From: Pedobacter sp014947265
GTDB taxonomy: Bacteria; Bacteroidota; Bacteroidia; Sphingobacteriales; Sphingobacteriaceae
Direction: 5' to 3'
Assembly (NCBI RefSeq): GCF_014947265.1
Contig: NZ_JADCNK010000013.1
Coordinates: 1 to 64,000, forward strand
Length of the DNA stretch: 64,000 nucleotides
In this document: positions 43,520-53,231 of the stretch, in pieces
Layout of the letters: each line of letters starts with the position of its first letter
How positions within the stretch are numbered: the stretch's first letter is position 1
Translations under genes and position numbers: made by a program
The notes under the pieces: generated by a model
Databases searched by the model: none
Told to the model about the DNA's origin: nothing
What the model saw: only the letters and a program-made list of their open reading frames with translations

Positions 43520-44497
43520 TCAGCTATTAAACGCCAAACTCTTTGCGTACTCAACCGGGCTCATCCCTACCATCTTTTTAAATACTTTGTAAAAAGCGCT
43601 TCTTGACGAGAAACCGGCATTGTTAGCAAGTGTTGCAATGGTATAATATTTTAAATTACCTGGTACTGCAATCTGTGCTTTGATATGATTAATCCGATGT
43701 GTATTCACGAAATCTATAAATTTCTGCTGAAACTGATTGTTTAACAGCGAAGACAGCTTGTGTGTAGAAAAATTAAGGTATTTTGACAAACTCTGCAAAC
43801 TGATATCCTTATCCTTAAACAATTCACATTCGGCCATACACCGTTCAATTGCAACACAAAAATCCGCTGTTTCTTTATCTTTAACAATGTTTAATTCGTG
43901 TTGTTTTTTGATATTAATCAGCGTTAAAGGCTTCATATCCAATAAAGAAGCAACATATTCTAAAGGCAAACGTTCCATATATCCAGGCTTGGTTTGGGCA
44001 AAATATAAAAACCTCTCCTTTGCACTCCCAACCCGCACAATATGTGTGCGTTCCTGTGCATCCATATAATATTTTTCAACCATCACCCTGAATAAGTAAT
44101 TAATATCAAACTGAGTTAGAAAAAGTCGCTGCAAAACGTCATTATGAATGGCTATTATCGAACAATCTTCAATCGCACTGATTTCTTCCTTTGAAACATT
44201 GGTACCGTGGAGACCTGAAATAGAACTTACAAATTCGTTCTCTATCGACATGTAAGTGACAATCTTTTTCCCGTTATACGTCGTTCGGCCCATTAAGGCC
44301 CCTTTCAAAATGAAATACATGTAGTGGCAGTAACTATTCTCTTCTACCAAAACCTCATCTTTTTTAACCTCAAATGACACTAAATGTTCAGTTATTTCCT
44401 GTTTCAGCAGGTCGCTAATTGGAAATATCATGTTCATGAGCTGAAGAAGATAATCTAAATCGGCTTTACTTCCCTTTTTAGGAATGGGGTGAGGCAT
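43520..44497 (-). CDS. Crp-type sensor fused to AraC-type DNA-binding domain
   Basis: This 325-residue protein has a cyclic-nucleotide-binding-type beta roll at residues about 20-135 (VKKDEVLVEENSYCHYMYFI, LKGALMGRTTYNGKKI). Then comes a Crp-like helix-turn-helix region (KERFLYFAQTKPGYMERLPL, EYVASLLDMKPLTLINIKK; about 158-200). An AraC-type domain ends the protein (about 210-322: ISLQSLSKYLNFSTHKLSSL, NNAGFSSRSAFYKVFKKMVG). Having both HTH types in one chain is unusual. The effector and targets are unknown. Confidence 0.82.
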   Translation of the reverse strand: MPHPIPKKGSKADLDYLLQLMNMIFPISDLLKQEITEHLVSFEVKKDEVLVEENSYCHYMYFILKGALMGRTTYNGKKIVTYMSIENEFVSSISGLHGTNVSKEEISAIEDCSIIAIHNDVLQRLFLTQFDINYLFRVMVEKYYMDAQERTHIVRVGSAKERFLYFAQTKPGYMERLPLEYVASLLDMKPLTLINIKKQHELNIVKDKETADFCVAIERCMAECELFKDKDISLQSLSKYLNFSTHKLSSLLNNQFQQKFIDFVNTHRINHIKAQIAVPGNLKYYTIATLANNAGFSSRSAFYKVFKKMVGMSPVEYAKSLAFNS

Positions 44498-44600
44498 AAT
44501 GAAAAATGAGCACGTGTAGCGCTTACAATGTTGGTTTAGTGTAAATCTCTTAAAATAATTTGAATTTACAATATCGAATGATGACCAAAAATTCTTTAAA

Positions 44601-44642
44601 CTTAATAAATAACCCGGGGCAAGCCCCGGGTTATTTATTAAG
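44601..44642. repeat. Perfect 20-bp hairpin with 2-nt loop
   Basis: CTTAATAAATAACCCGGGGC (44601-44620), loop AA, GCCCCGGGTTATTTATTAAG (44623-44642). It abuts a MITE-like repeat (44636-44750), and a half arm AGCCCCGGGG recurs at 44751-44760. It lies upstream of the Crp-AraC gene and about 290 nt beyond the end of the 44931 gene, so it is not a simple terminator. Confidence 0.8.
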
Positions 44643-44750
44643 TTAAGGTTTTAACCACAGATTTACACGGATTTTTATATCTGTGTGCATCCTTTTTATC
44701 TGTGGTTAAATATTTTTATCATTGTGCCAATGGCTTAAATAATGGCGTTG
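44636..44750. repeat. Second copy of the CCACAGAT...ATCTGTGG element
   Basis: TTAAGTTAAGG, TTAACCACAGATTTACACGG, ATCTGTGTGCATCC and TATCTGTGGTTAAAT match the MITE at 42438-42569. The outer ends have diverged, and the left end merges with the hairpin at 44601-44642. The rest of 44498-44930 shows no gene. Confidence 0.7.
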
Positions 44751-44930
44751 AGCCCCGGGGTATTCTCTTCGAATAAACTTTATTATAAAATGTTCAATAA
44801 AAGATTGGAGATTTTAGCCTGTTTTTAACTAAAACCGACATATTTTATCTCCATTCTTCGATATCTGTATTTTTTATTAATAATGTTCAGCACATCCTCC
44901 AATTTTCATAATCCATCTTCCATCCCATAC

Positions 44931-45626
44931 TTATCTCCCAAAAATGCGGCGAAAGAGATTCCGGTGCTCGTCAATATAAATAGCAATCCTGTAGTTTTCT
45001 TCAGAATCTATAGCCAGGTTTTCGATTTCCTCAACAATATAGGCATCGGGCTTTTTACCCACCTTGCGATTGCCGTTAGCTAAAAAAGTTGTTCTGTTAA
45101 AGAGATGCAAGATGCCATCCTCTAAAAAGGTATTTGGACGGTCTTCTCTAATGATATCCGTGTCGCTGTCGAAATATCTTCGGTTCAGTGCCCTGATGGT
45201 GAAAACGGAGTCGTGGTTGCGATCTTCTTTGTTGATTACATATCTATCATAATTTTCAATTGCCCTCTCTATCGTATCCTGTTTTAAAAATGGGAAAATA
45301 GGACCGAGCTGTAGGAAATGTTCGCCCTCTACATGTTTCAGCATCTCGGTTGTTACCTTATCTGAGGTGAGCTCGAGTTCGGTCTCTTGTGGTTCTTCTT
45401 TGTAAACGCTAATCACTTTCACTTTCCCAGAACGGCTTTGATAGGTTTTAATGGTGCCAGAATCTGTATTCACAATGATCTTACCAATCTGTGGTATGGC
45501 TTCCAGCTTATCAATCATCAGTTTGTAAAGCGGGTTACCGCAAATGTATTGGAAATGCCTGTCAGGAAAAAAATACCCGGCCTCTTGAGGAATAGAAATA
45601 AGTGCGGTAATAGAATAATTGCTCAT
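44931..45626 (-). CDS. Divergent cytidylyltransferase-like protein
   Basis: This 231-residue protein resembles acylneuraminate cytidylyltransferases (NeuA-like). ITALISIPQEAGYF plus GNPLYKLMIDKLEAIPQIGK and IIVNTDSGTI follow the usual layout of nucleotide loop, sugar-binding helix and VSTDD-like strand, and FLQLGPIFPFLKQDTIERAI matches the middle. The basic residues of the usual ARGGSKRIPRKN loop are replaced (SIPQEAGYFFPDRH), so nucleotide binding is doubtful. It is the last gene of the seven-gene operon, 81 nt after the DUF6603 gene. No sugar-synthesis gene is near. It may be a structural or regulatory relative and not an enzyme (inference). Confidence 0.6.
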   Translation of the reverse strand: MSNYSITALISIPQEAGYFFPDRHFQYICGNPLYKLMIDKLEAIPQIGKIIVNTDSGTIKTYQSRSGKVKVISVYKEEPQETELELTSDKVTTEMLKHVEGEHFLQLGPIFPFLKQDTIERAIENYDRYVINKEDRNHDSVFTIRALNRRYFDSDTDIIREDRPNTFLEDGILHLFNRTTFLANGNRKVGKKPDAYIVEEIENLAIDSEENYRIAIYIDEHRNLFRRIFGR

Positions 45627-45707
45627 TGGTTAATTATTTGTTTAAAGTCCGGATGTCAATTAATTTTAGGTATTAAGTTTCTAAAAATCAGTATGTTAAA
45701 TAAAGAA

Positions 45708-48700
45708 CTAGGCTGATTTTTCTCTCCAATAAGTATACTTAATCAAAGGCGGAGCCATTAAAATATCTTCAGCATCATTTTCCAGGTGATTTACTTTTAC
45801 TTCGGTATTGATCTTCCTCCCGCGTAATTTCAATGCGTTTAGTATGGCAGATCTGGTTTTTACAACCTCGTCATTATTAATTGTTCTTTTCAATAAGGCC
45901 ATTGCATCTTCAGATTGCTTAGATTCAGTGATAACTTTCGGTTGTGTAAACTCGATGTCACTTCCATATTTTTCGTAAAAGAATTCTAACTTAGAAAGCG
46001 CTATGGGCAGTGTATTTTTCGGTGCTACCGCCTGAGGACGGATTTGGAAGCCTACCAATACATTTTCTATCATCGCATCTGCATCGAAACCAGTAGTTCT
46101 TTTTTCCCATAAAGATTTAGGTATATTACTCAGCACACCGGTAACCGCGAACTTGCGTGTTCCTTTAGGAACTTCATAATCCAGTTCGATAAGTACCGAA
46201 TGCACTGATTCAAAATCCTTACTTTCCACATTCACCATTCCAACTCCAAACCCCTTTTCACTGTGTGTCACTGCTACATCATTCATGATCTCGAATTCGA
46301 CCTCTACACCCTTACTATCTACAATTTTGATTTTGAACTCTTTTATTGGATAAACACTATACGTTTCAAATACTGTGCGGTCTCTGGTAACAATCCAGCT
46401 CAGATCATTAACTTTATCGGGTTTTAATTCTTGAATTAAGCCATCTGTTAACTTACTATTACATTGGGTATCAGTATATGTAAAGCCGCTGGTGGCAGCA
46501 AATAATAATGGTTTTGTATTGGTTGTTGGTGGAGGTAAAAACGATTTTGTGAACTCGTCCCATGTAATTGCTGCTGGTTTTTTGCTATCGGCAGCACCAA
46601 ATGAAACATCAAAGGAAATGATCCATAAGTGAATACTTGCCACACCCGAGAAGTCTGGCCCCCATACTTTAAGATCGGCACCAATACAAACAGATATGGT
46701 TTCGGTTATCCTGGTGAACAACAGATTTATATCGAAGGTGTATTGTACACCAAACGAAACGTACATACGGGCGCTGTAATAGTAGGGCTTCCATGCGATC
46801 AGGAAATCTGCACCCATGATAAACCAGGCTTTCAGGTTTCCGCTAACATAGGTAGCTTCCAATAAACCTCCCGCCATCAGGCAAGTAGGCGTTATAGCGA
46901 AGTACATTGCACCTTTTATCAAAACTTCTTTACTCACCTGCCAGTTAAATCCAAGACGTGGCACTTTGGGGTAGTGGGCAGGCACCTTGAAATCGGGGTG
47001 ATAGCCACCAAGGGTGATTACAAAATCGCCTTCGTATTTACTTGGAGCAGTCCAGATATAAAAAGCAAAGCCTCCTGTAAGTACACATTTTTTTGACAGG
47101 ATATAAGATTCCGGCGTGAGCTTAGCCTCTATCGAAATTACACCTGTATCAGGAAGAATTCTGGCATTGAGTGCAAGTTGGGCAAAGGCTAAAGGTGTTT
47201 CTATTTTCTTACCAGGAACAGCAGGTGGCATAGAAACCTCAGAGGTACCCAGAATTCCGATTTCGAATGTTGTGCCGAACAGTACTGTCATCAAGGCAAA
47301 TGAATTCACCATTTGGAATGAGGTGAACTGCACACCAGCTGCCAGCCAGTTTTGACCGATGTCAATCGGCACAAGATCTTTCTCCATTAATACCTGAAGC
47401 GCTGCTTTAGGGTCATTGTCTTTGAACGGACTTTTTTTACTAAACGCCTTTACAAACGGAAACTCGGCCACATGATCAATCGTTGGAAGCTTTAAACTTC
47501 TGTTGTATCCAAAGCCTGCCGCTATGCCTGTAACAAAGAAGCACGGTGGGCCTCCCGGTGGCGGTGAGGTAAGCATCGCAAATACAAATAACGATGGCTC
47601 GCCTTTTATGGAGGCATAAGATCCCAATGCCGACATGCGGAAATTCTGCAAGGCAACAACAGCTGTACCGCTGTATTCTGTAACTTCGTTATTTTTTGTT
47701 TTCAGAAAACTTCCTGCAATTTCAACCGGACCATTTTTATAAGAAATGTTTACACCACTCAGCTCAAATTCCGGATCAAATTTGCTGATAGAGTTGCTTA
47801 CGCCCAAAGAAAGCATTTCGATTTTAAGCACCGAAAATACCAGGGCGGCATCAAGCAGCAAACTGATGCGATTATCTTTGTAACCAATGCCAACGCGGTT
47901 AAAGTGTACCGGACCGATTTTTTTCTGAAGATTTTTCCATTTGATACCGTCATCCTTTTTGGTGTCGGTAGTCAACAGCAGTTGCTGTTCCTTTTTACCA
48001 CCAGTATTAAATTTGTAATCGTAGGTATTATCTTTTCCCAAATCCAGTTGGAGTACCACGTAAGTCGCCTCTGCTAAATCCTCGTCTGATTCTGGCAGCA
48101 TTGGATAAATTTCCTCTTCATCAATGTTGATCAATTCGTTAAATGCCGTAATCTCATCAACTGCGATGGTAGTTGAAATGCCGATAAGCTTGATTCCATT
48201 TAACCCGACATCCTTGCCGGCTATTTTGGCCAGATCTGCACCAATTAATGGCAGCTTTTCGAGCTTTACATCGGCTTTCATGTTGATCCCAAATGCATAG
48301 ACCCATTCTTCATCTATTTTTTTGGACACAAATGTAGCGTGACCATAATTTTTGGATATGGCCGTGAAAACGAAGGCCTTTTGATCAAAATCATAACGCA
48401 GATTTGCTGCTTTTAAAGAAAGTTTTAGGCCATCTGGAATAGGAGGCAAGGCGCTCAGTCCGAAAACCGAAACAATATCATCAAATTGGAGCAATTTGTC
48501 TTTCTCATCTGTTTCATCTTCCACATCTTCGCCAATTACCTCAACTTCTACAAAGTCTTCCTCTTCTTCCTCCTCAATTACATTCCAACTCGCCGCCAGA
48601 CTATTTTCATCATCACCTTTGGCAAATTTCAACTTAAATAATGAGGAGTCTATAGTAACTTCTCCCGTTAAGGTACTTTGATAAGTTTCTTTTTCATGAG

Positions 48701-50411
48701 CCAGGTCAAACCCTAATTCCAGATAAAGCGTTTTTTCCTCTCCAACAGCGATATTTCCTTTGACGCTGAAATCAAAATCTTTTGTTTTGGTGTTAAAACT
48801 GGTAGCGAGATCGTGAATGTTGATCTTTTTTAACCAGGCAGGCGGATTACCCGTTTTAAAGTTTGTGGCCATATAGGTGAAAAAATTCTCCATCGAAATC
48901 TGTTGATCAGTACCTGTAGCACCTGTAAAAGTCCATCCTTTAGGATCCTTACCACCTTCGTATTTAGCAGTTACCTTGATATCAACGTTATCTACCTTAA
49001 GCGCACCTGCAAAATTTGCTTTTCGTTCTTTTTCTGCCGTTTTATAACTCAGATCAAAAGTCAGGTCTTTCACGCTCAAAGCCGTACCCTGTTCGCCATT
49101 GATCTGCCAGGCGCCATTAAGCGCCGTATTGAAAGCATAACCCTTATCTTCCTTGTTAAAATCAAGTTTGTATATGGTTACAATGTCTGGTACATCATCA
49201 GCTGGACCAACAAACTGTTTGATAAAGTTTTTGATACTTAGAATGGAATCCTTTTTAAGTGAGCCTTTTACTTTCAGGCCATTTTTGTCTTTGGCGGCAC
49301 TAATCACTAAACTGGCATTTTTTTCGAGTGTAACCTGCCCTTCAATTTTAAGGCTAACGCCACGTTTTTCTTTGGTATGGGGATAGTCGATGCCAAACTG
49401 TAGTGCAAGTTCGCTGGCCGTAAAAGGATTGTCGTTTACCTTTGTAATTTCCCAGCCTTTCTTACTTGCCAGTTTAAAAGCAATAACCGAAACCTTTTTT
49501 TCTTTGATATTGAAATCGATATAAAGCTTTGCCAGCTCCACATGATCACTTAACTCGAAGCCACTTGGCAGTTCAAGATCGCCGAACTTATCAGCCAGTG
49601 CATTAAATCCTAAACTGATTACTTTATCCAGCTTCGCGTCGAAACGTACAACCGATGAAGTATCGGAGATCTTCGCAACAATTTCAATATTTACATCTCC
49701 TTTTATTGGGATAAAAGTAGACAGTTCCACAAAGGGTACAACTTTTTTTGTCTTATCGGCATTTTCTAAAATATCGCTGGCTACTTTCACCGTTAACTTA
49801 AAAGTCCCCAGATCGCCCATTCCAACATTTACGATATCAGGGCCAGTTAGCTCAATAGAAACAAGGTCTTTACCATTGTTCTTTAAAACAACCGGACCAG
49901 TTAACTTTTCTTTATCGATTCCTAAAATATCTTTAACCTTATCAGGAATTTTGCCAACATCTACCGTAGCATCAAATGTTAATCCTGCGCCTTTGGCGGG
50001 CGTATCGCCTTTGGCTGGTTTAGCATCCGACAAAAGATAGAATGCGGGCTTCGGATCTTCTTTAAATGGGATTTTTTCGGCAATGGTATCTTTAAACGCA
50101 GGAATAGACTCGTTTAACTTCCAGTCTTTTTTTCCGGTTGTAGCGGTCAGATCCAGTGCCACGCCACCATCAATGAGATAGAATTCTGCAGTTACGGCCA
50201 TGTCTTTAAACGGCAGGGCTGTTCCTTTACCTTTTACGGTTATGGTTTCGTCCGTTTCGGGTGCTAAAGCAGCCGATGAAAGTTCCAAATTCCCACCTGC
50301 AAGATAATCATCTCCTAAGTTTTTTAACTTTGGTTGGTCTTTTGTGGCCAACTTAAACGTTCCGTTGCTTAAGTTGTTTTTAATCAATTCTTTTAGCTCG
50401 TTAAAATTCAT
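45708..50411 (-). CDS. Giant DUF6603-like beta-rich protein (1567 residues)
   Basis: The protein is 1567 residues with no signal peptide or membrane anchor. The N-terminal two-thirds consist of successive modules rich in alternating hydrophobic strands (for example LTFDATVDVGKIPDKVKDIL, KVSVIAFKLASKKGWEITKV, YLELGFDLAHEKETYQSTLT). An acidic linker (EEEEEEDFVEVEVIGEDVED, about residues 605-640) separates two halves. The C-terminal third has FAMLTSPPPGGPPCFFVTGI, AAGFGYNRSLKLP and LGFNWQVSKEVLIKGAMYFA, which I recognise as DUF6603 style. No function is established to my knowledge. It is sixth of seven genes, 27 nt after the second 905-residue gene. It could be a large scaffold or shell (inference only). 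Confidence 0.75.
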   Translation of the reverse strand: MNFNELKELIKNNLSNGTFKLATKDQPKLKNLGDDYLAGGNLELSSAALAPETDETITVKGKGTALPFKDMAVTAEFYLIDGGVALDLTATTGKKDWKLNESIPAFKDTIAEKIPFKEDPKPAFYLLSDAKPAKGDTPAKGAGLTFDATVDVGKIPDKVKDILGIDKEKLTGPVVLKNNGKDLVSIELTGPDIVNVGMGDLGTFKLTVKVASDILENADKTKKVVPFVELSTFIPIKGDVNIEIVAKISDTSSVVRFDAKLDKVISLGFNALADKFGDLELPSGFELSDHVELAKLYIDFNIKEKKVSVIAFKLASKKGWEITKVNDNPFTASELALQFGIDYPHTKEKRGVSLKIEGQVTLEKNASLVISAAKDKNGLKVKGSLKKDSILSIKNFIKQFVGPADDVPDIVTIYKLDFNKEDKGYAFNTALNGAWQINGEQGTALSVKDLTFDLSYKTAEKERKANFAGALKVDNVDIKVTAKYEGGKDPKGWTFTGATGTDQQISMENFFTYMATNFKTGNPPAWLKKINIHDLATSFNTKTKDFDFSVKGNIAVGEEKTLYLELGFDLAHEKETYQSTLTGEVTIDSSLFKLKFAKGDDENSLAASWNVIEEEEEEDFVEVEVIGEDVEDETDEKDKLLQFDDIVSVFGLSALPPIPDGLKLSLKAANLRYDFDQKAFVFTAISKNYGHATFVSKKIDEEWVYAFGINMKADVKLEKLPLIGADLAKIAGKDVGLNGIKLIGISTTIAVDEITAFNELINIDEEEIYPMLPESDEDLAEATYVVLQLDLGKDNTYDYKFNTGGKKEQQLLLTTDTKKDDGIKWKNLQKKIGPVHFNRVGIGYKDNRISLLLDAALVFSVLKIEMLSLGVSNSISKFDPEFELSGVNISYKNGPVEIAGSFLKTKNNEVTEYSGTAVVALQNFRMSALGSYASIKGEPSLFVFAMLTSPPPGGPPCFFVTGIAAGFGYNRSLKLPTIDHVAEFPFVKAFSKKSPFKDNDPKAALQVLMEKDLVPIDIGQNWLAAGVQFTSFQMVNSFALMTVLFGTTFEIGILGTSEVSMPPAVPGKKIETPLAFAQLALNARILPDTGVISIEAKLTPESYILSKKCVLTGGFAFYIWTAPSKYEGDFVITLGGYHPDFKVPAHYPKVPRLGFNWQVSKEVLIKGAMYFAITPTCLMAGGLLEATYVSGNLKAWFIMGADFLIAWKPYYYSARMYVSFGVQYTFDINLLFTRITETISVCIGADLKVWGPDFSGVASIHLWIISFDVSFGAADSKKPAAITWDEFTKSFLPPPTTNTKPLLFAATSGFTYTDTQCNSKLTDGLIQELKPDKVNDLSWIVTRDRTVFETYSVYPIKEFKIKIVDSKGVEVEFEIMNDVAVTHSEKGFGVGMVNVESKDFESVHSVLIELDYEVPKGTRKFAVTGVLSNIPKSLWEKRTTGFDADAMIENVLVGFQIRPQAVAPKNTLPIALSKLEFFYEKYGSDIEFTQPKVITESKQSEDAMALLKRTINNDEVVKTRSAILNALKLRGRKINTEVKVNHLENDAEDILMAPPLIKYTYWREKSA

Positions 50412-50438
50412 CGTCGCTTTTATTATGATAAAATATTT

Positions 50439-53156
50439 TTATACCGGGTGGTAAAAGTTGAAGATATTTACATTAATAGTTGTATTAGGTTTTATCACAT
50501 CCGTGTTGCTCCACTTTGTTCGTTGCGAGTAGTTTTCTTTTCCAATAACAACATAGTAGTACTTCGGCATTTGTATTACCGATATCGTTATCGGATTACC
50601 CGCCTGCTCGCCCAGAGGAATTGGTGCTTCAATATTGTCGTTTTTTACATTGATCACCGTAAGCGTTCTTGCCCGGTGGTTACCCACAAATAACAACAGG
50701 CCATCGGGAGATAATTTAAGGCAGGAAGGTGTATCAATGGATGAATAAACGGTTTCAACTTTTCGATTATTTGTATTGATAGCGAGCACTTTATTCTCTT
50801 TGATACAGGCTACATACAAAGTTTGCTCATCAGCACTTAAAGTCATGTCGAAAGGTTGAGCGCCAATGTCTATTTGGTACGGGATCAGATCTTGTGGGAT
50901 AACGGAAATGAGGTTGCTATTTTCATAAGCCAGATAGGTTTTTTGTTCCTTTGTGCCTACAGCTGGTTCAACCATTACAATCACTTTGCCGCTGAGTTGA
51001 GTTTTGGTAAATTCAATCCGGCCGTCTCTGGTATATGTGCTGGTGAGTAAGCTGAGGTCATCATTATTAGGAATATACAATACCGATGAATTACCGCTAT
51101 TAAAACCTATAAATGGAGCACCAGTTCCATAAATTGGTTGATGTCCAGTTTCAATTCTTAAATTGTTAGGATCCTCCGAATTCAAATAAGTGGCGCGATA
51201 AGTCTCAGCTTGTTTAAAGCTCACATAAAGTTTTTTGCTATCGGGCGAAAAACGCATTGGCATTGGATGATCTGCAGCATCTGGAAAAGCAGTAAAGTTC
51301 CCTAGCCCTTGCTGGTTTAAGATGTTTTTTACATAAATACCATGACGACCACCATCTCCAATATTGTAATAGGCTAAGAGTCCTTTCTCCGAAAGTAAAG
51401 CAAAACTGTTAAAATTGGTTTTGGTCGTAACAAGACCAATATCTAGAGTTAGGCAAATAGAATAAAGTTCATCTTGTCCATTGTGGAAGGATATAAAATC
51501 TACATTTTTATATTTACATTGAACCACCCTGGGGCGATCCCCTTTTTTATCGGTATTAAATGGCAGCGATCTTACCTTTCTATTTTCATATTGGTATACT
51601 TTTAGCGTTTTAGTAACATTGGGAAGTTCATAGCCATAAGAACGCGCAACCAGTTTATATTCGAATCGGCCATCTAGTTCTATCAGTTTGCTGGTGCTGT
51701 TTTTTACATCAATTTCTTGATCACCAATGTAAAGTTTCAGCTGCCTTGCATCGCGAACGGTCCATGAGAGATTGACTATGGTTTTTACTCCTTTTACAAT
51801 GATGGCTGGGGTGGCGATAAATGATTGGATTTCTGCTACGCGCTGTTTTACATCAATGGTGATGCTTGTACTTGCTTTGCTATTGCCTGGTCCATAAGCG
51901 GTGGCTTCAAATGTAGTAGTTGCGGCTGTAGGTGGTACCGGTAACAGTAGCGGTTCATACTGGGTTAGCTCAATCTGGTGCTCTCCAGGTTTTGGGACCG
52001 TACTTAGTATAATGCGCTCATTATCCCTGCTTTTATAGGCGATTTCCAGTTTGTTTGCTAAAGATGTAGCCCAGGACAGGCCTACGTTTTCGCCTACTGT
52101 AATCGAAGCATTATTTCTATTAAAGTTAAGTATTGATGGGGTTGCTACTTTTTTAATGAGTTGAAAACGGAAAACATGATCGGCGAATTTACCAAAACTG
52201 TTCACCTGCACGTACATCAAACTAATTCCTTCAACGGTATCCATATCTGTAACCAGTCTACGGATATTGAAGGAGAAGGACGTAAACTCTTTGATGGTTT
52301 GGGGATCTGCAATCCATTTCCAGGAAGGCGAATCAGCATTGCGCCTTAGTTTCCAACCTACCTGATTTGAATTGATTTCAATGTAATTTCCAAGATCTGT
52401 TGTCGTAATCTGATGGGGATAGGTACCAAACAAAAACATGATCGTAATGCTTGCTTCCTTAATTTCCCCGCCTGGTTTGAAAATTTCGATATCTGTATCG
52501 GTAGTGAACAGCAGTTTAAAGCCATTTTTAATTTGCGATCCCGCATCGTAGGTGAGGTAGATCGGCAGTGCCGCATTCTCAAATTGCGAATCCTTTAGCA
52601 GCGAAACTTTAGCATGGGGCCGATCTGTTTGCGTGTTAATAGGATATACCAAATCTGTATATGAGACCGCTAAAGGCAATAAGGGCCTGGAATCTTTAGG
52701 TGTGATCACCGTTAATACTTTACTAAGCGAAGGATTAAGATCAGCATAGTCTGGTACAGCCGTTGTTTTGATGAAAAAATATCCCCCATCATCTGTTTTG
52801 CAAAAGATGTTTTTGATCACAAAGCTGAAACTTTTGTCTGGCTGTACAATCAAATCCTCTTTACAAACAAACTTCCATACCGCCCATTTTTTATCGAGGA
52901 GTAAAACAGGTTCCCAACCTTCAATGTTTCCAAACTTTAAATCCTTCACAGGGTCTACATCCCCATATCTAAGAAAAGGCATACTGAATTCCAGGCTCGA
53001 TGGTGTTTCGCCACCCTTAAACGTAATACCTGCATTAGATCTGTTGATGAAACTAAAGGTAAGTTCGTTAAAAGTCAGGTCGTCTGTTCGGTACAGTGTG
53101 TTCTGTCCAATTTTGTTTAAAACCGTGAAGTAATTTGCCGTAAACTTGTTTGCCAT
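50439..53156 (-). CDS. 905-residue beta-propeller protein, paralogue 2
   Basis: No signal peptide. Residues about 1-170 form an uncharacterised N-terminal part (FTANYFTVLNKIGQNTLYRT). The middle (about 190-520) contains Ig-like strands (GENVGLSWATSLANKLEIAY, FIATPAIIVKGVKTIVNLSW). The C-terminal part (about 560-870) has YVTN/YncE-like propeller repeats: PFDMTLSADEQTLYVACIKE, SCLKLSPDGLLLFVGNHRAR. It has the same length as the upstream 53232 gene and aligns without any gap I can see. The central third is almost identical while the N-terminus and the stretch around residues 545-600 differ. It lies 75 nt after paralogue 1 and 27 nt before the DUF6603 gene. The function is unknown; a binding or display role is a guess. 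Confidence 0.78.
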   Translation of the reverse strand: MANKFTANYFTVLNKIGQNTLYRTDDLTFNELTFSFINRSNAGITFKGGETPSSLEFSMPFLRYGDVDPVKDLKFGNIEGWEPVLLLDKKWAVWKFVCKEDLIVQPDKSFSFVIKNIFCKTDDGGYFFIKTTAVPDYADLNPSLSKVLTVITPKDSRPLLPLAVSYTDLVYPINTQTDRPHAKVSLLKDSQFENAALPIYLTYDAGSQIKNGFKLLFTTDTDIEIFKPGGEIKEASITIMFLFGTYPHQITTTDLGNYIEINSNQVGWKLRRNADSPSWKWIADPQTIKEFTSFSFNIRRLVTDMDTVEGISLMYVQVNSFGKFADHVFRFQLIKKVATPSILNFNRNNASITVGENVGLSWATSLANKLEIAYKSRDNERIILSTVPKPGEHQIELTQYEPLLLPVPPTAATTTFEATAYGPGNSKASTSITIDVKQRVAEIQSFIATPAIIVKGVKTIVNLSWTVRDARQLKLYIGDQEIDVKNSTSKLIELDGRFEYKLVARSYGYELPNVTKTLKVYQYENRKVRSLPFNTDKKGDRPRVVQCKYKNVDFISFHNGQDELYSICLTLDIGLVTTKTNFNSFALLSEKGLLAYYNIGDGGRHGIYVKNILNQQGLGNFTAFPDAADHPMPMRFSPDSKKLYVSFKQAETYRATYLNSEDPNNLRIETGHQPIYGTGAPFIGFNSGNSSVLYIPNNDDLSLLTSTYTRDGRIEFTKTQLSGKVIVMVEPAVGTKEQKTYLAYENSNLISVIPQDLIPYQIDIGAQPFDMTLSADEQTLYVACIKENKVLAINTNNRKVETVYSSIDTPSCLKLSPDGLLLFVGNHRARTLTVINVKNDNIEAPIPLGEQAGNPITISVIQMPKYYYVVIGKENYSQRTKWSNTDVIKPNTTINVNIFNFYHPV

Positions 53157-53231
53157 TTTTTTAGTATTGGGTATTATATATTGTTGCCATAGGCATCCCT
53201 ACAGAAAAAACTGAGAACCGCCTTTTATAAA

